Shown piece by piece: positions 62,478-64,000 of a stretch of DNA of 64,000 bases. The DNA lies in the NCBI GenBank assembly GCA_038087015.1, contig JASBNA010000060.1, positions 124,001 through 188,000 on the forward strand. The letters run 5' to 3'. The notes beneath the pieces were generated by a model, which saw only the letters and a program-made list of their open reading frames with translations, was not told where the DNA came from and searched no databases. The position numbers and the translations under genes are program-made. How positions within the stretch are numbered: the stretch's first letter is position 1; each line of letters opens with the position of its first letter. The stretch is from Cerrena zonata (Eukaryota > Basidiomycota > Agaricomycetes > Polyporales > Cerrenaceae).

Positions 62478-64000
62478 ATGGCTGGAGATTCATTCTTATC
62501 GGATCCTTCGAGGAAAAGAAAGCGCTCGAACAAAACCACCAGCACTGTGAGACAGGGCAAGTCCAAGAGCGGAGGAGCCAGACCAAGCTCAAACCAGCAC
62601 GATGAAGAGATATCAAGTGGGTCAGATTCCGATGGTGGCAAGGGAAACGAAGAAGAATACGATGAAGAGAACGTTTCTAGTGATGAAGAGTTTGCGCAAG
62701 AGAATGCTGCGGATAAAAGAAGACGATTGGCCAAACAATATTTAGATAACTTGAAGAATGATGATTTTGCAGATGATGACTTTGATGCTCAAGATATGGA
62801 TGATGACATTGTTTCAAGAAGATTGCAAATGGATGTTGCTGAAGATAAAGGTTTTATTTATAAATTTATCGGTGACAAAGTCTTGTCACAAATTGATGAT
62901 TGTAAATTCACCACTACTAGAATTGGATCTAAGAATTTAACTAGTTTATCGATAAATTATCCATATTTATTTACTGTTTCCAAAGATATTGAATTAATTA
63001 AATGGAATATATCAAAGGCCAAGCCTCAAAGAATAAAGCATACCAGAGGTGGGCATCAATACTTCCAATTAAATTCCAATCCACAATCAAATCATCATTG
63101 GGACCAAATTAATTGTATTGCCACTAGTCCAGATGGGAAGTACGTAGTTACTGGTGGTAATGATGCAAGATTAATCATATGGTCAAGTGAAAATTTGACT
63201 TGTCTTAAAGTATTAGAAACAAGATCATCAGTTAATTCGATTACCTTCCGTCGTAATACTGATCAATTATATGCAGCATGTTCTGATTTAAGAATTAGAA
63301 CTTATTCAATTAATCAATTTGCTCAATTGGAAATATTATATGGACATCAAGATAATATTAGTGATATTAGTAGTTTGGGACGTGAAACCTGTGTATCGGT
63401 TGGGTCAAGAGACAAAGACTGCAATGTTTTGGAAAATATCCGAAGAATCAAGACTTACCTTCCGTGGTGGAGACTCAACCTGAGAAAAAACATAAAAAGA
63501 AAAAGGGCCAAGATGATGAAAATGATGAATTACCTTTCCATTCAGAAGGTTCAATAGACGTAGTTACAATGTTGGATGAATCACATTTTGTAACTGGTTC
63601 TGATAATGGGAATATTTCATTATGGTCATTAGCTAAAAAGAAACCATTATCTACTAAAAGGTTAGCTCATGGATTATTACCTCAATTCAAACCAAATCAA
63701 GCAAGTGCTGAAGTAAATCAAGATGAAGCTAATAGACAAATACCCGAAAGACAACCATATTGGATCACTAGTATTCATGCAATTCCATATAGTGATTTAT
63801 TCGTAAGTGGATCTTATAGTGGATCAATAAAATTATGGAAATTAGATCAAGATGGTTTAAGAAATTTCAAATTGATTGGAGAAATCAATAATATTAATGG
63901 GGTTGTTGTTGATATTAAAAGTGCTGAAATCAAAAATGAAAATAAAGTCAGTATTTATGCATTGATCAGTAAAGAACATAAATTTGGTAGATGGTTAGGT
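62478..64000 (+). CDS. RRP9: U3 snoRNP protein Rrp9 (WD40), partial and frame broken twice
   Basis: An acidic and basic N-terminus (about residues 1-110) precedes WD repeats: WDQINCIATSPDGKYVVTGG and LEILYGHQDNISDISSLGRE followed by VSVGSRDK. After GSRDK the frame breaks. A surplus G at 63417 restores TAMFWKISEESRLTFRGGDS, and a surplus C at 63479-63480 restores TEKKHKKKKGQDDENDELPF with further WD repeats (VSGSYSGSIKLWKL) to the window edge. Rrp9 (U3-55K) binds U3 snoRNA for 18S rRNA processing. The C-terminus lies beyond the window. Confidence 0.88.

Noticed and set aside
27236..63480. Programmed +1 frameshifting as an explanation of the broken genes
   Set aside because: The sites share no common codon pair, stop context or downstream structure, and one break is of the opposite sign.

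Overview
This 64 kb window is nuclear DNA from a budding yeast (Saccharomycotina). It is AT-rich, has dense genes with short intergenic spaces, and has few introns; those visible are about 48-61 nt with GTATGT or GTACGT donors and TACTAAC-type branch points. The strongest lineage clue is at 4.2-13.2 kb: a homeodomain gene, an oxysterol-binding protein, PIK1, an alpha-box gene and PAP1 lie side by side, which is the mating-type-like (MTL) arrangement known from the CTG (CUG-Ser) clade of Candida/Debaryomyces-type yeasts. CTG codons are too rare at conserved positions here to test the code change directly.

Layout. 0-4 kb: RMT2 and MAS2. 4.2-13.2 kb: MTL-alpha idiomorph, with MTLalpha2 (-, one intron through the homeobox), OBP (+), PIK1 (+), MTLalpha1 (+) and PAP1 (-). 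13.4-23.5 kb: two uncharacterised helical, probably mitochondrial proteins flanking RCY1, then MRPL36 and CCT7. 24.0-26.6 kb: a transposon-rich island (two diverged LTRs, a LINE ORF2 remnant, a small secreted protein gene, tRNA-Asp and tRNA-Gly). 26.9-41.5 kb: LYC1-like acetyltransferase, an MFS transporter, LEU3, GCD11, SST2, ORC4 and a PNPOx-like protein. 41.6-44.9 kb: a second repeat island with tRNA-His, an LTR on the minus strand, related fragments and a small coiled-coil ORF. 44.9-64 kb: CYSTM protein, RPS5, an MCH-type transporter, VPS4, an NCBP3-like protein, SMX3, GAB1, QCR2, RPO26, MLC2, ARP1, FUR1, LSM7, ALF1, PGA2, a CSN7-like gene and RRP9 (cut by the window end).

How the genes relate. 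The MTL genes specify alpha cell identity, and SST2 damps the pheromone response used in mating. MAS2, MRPL36, QCR2 and the two helical proteins serve mitochondria. RPS5, GCD11 and RRP9 serve translation or ribosome assembly. SMX3, LSM7, NCBP3-like and PAP1 act on RNA. GAB1 and PGA2 act in GPI-protein biogenesis.

Two cautions matter. Seven genes carry nine apparent single-base indels (eight extra bases, one missing), which looks more like assembly error than biology. Second, several short coding exons are missed by plain ORF calling: the end of MTLalpha2, all of LSM7, and the true N-terminus of SMX3.
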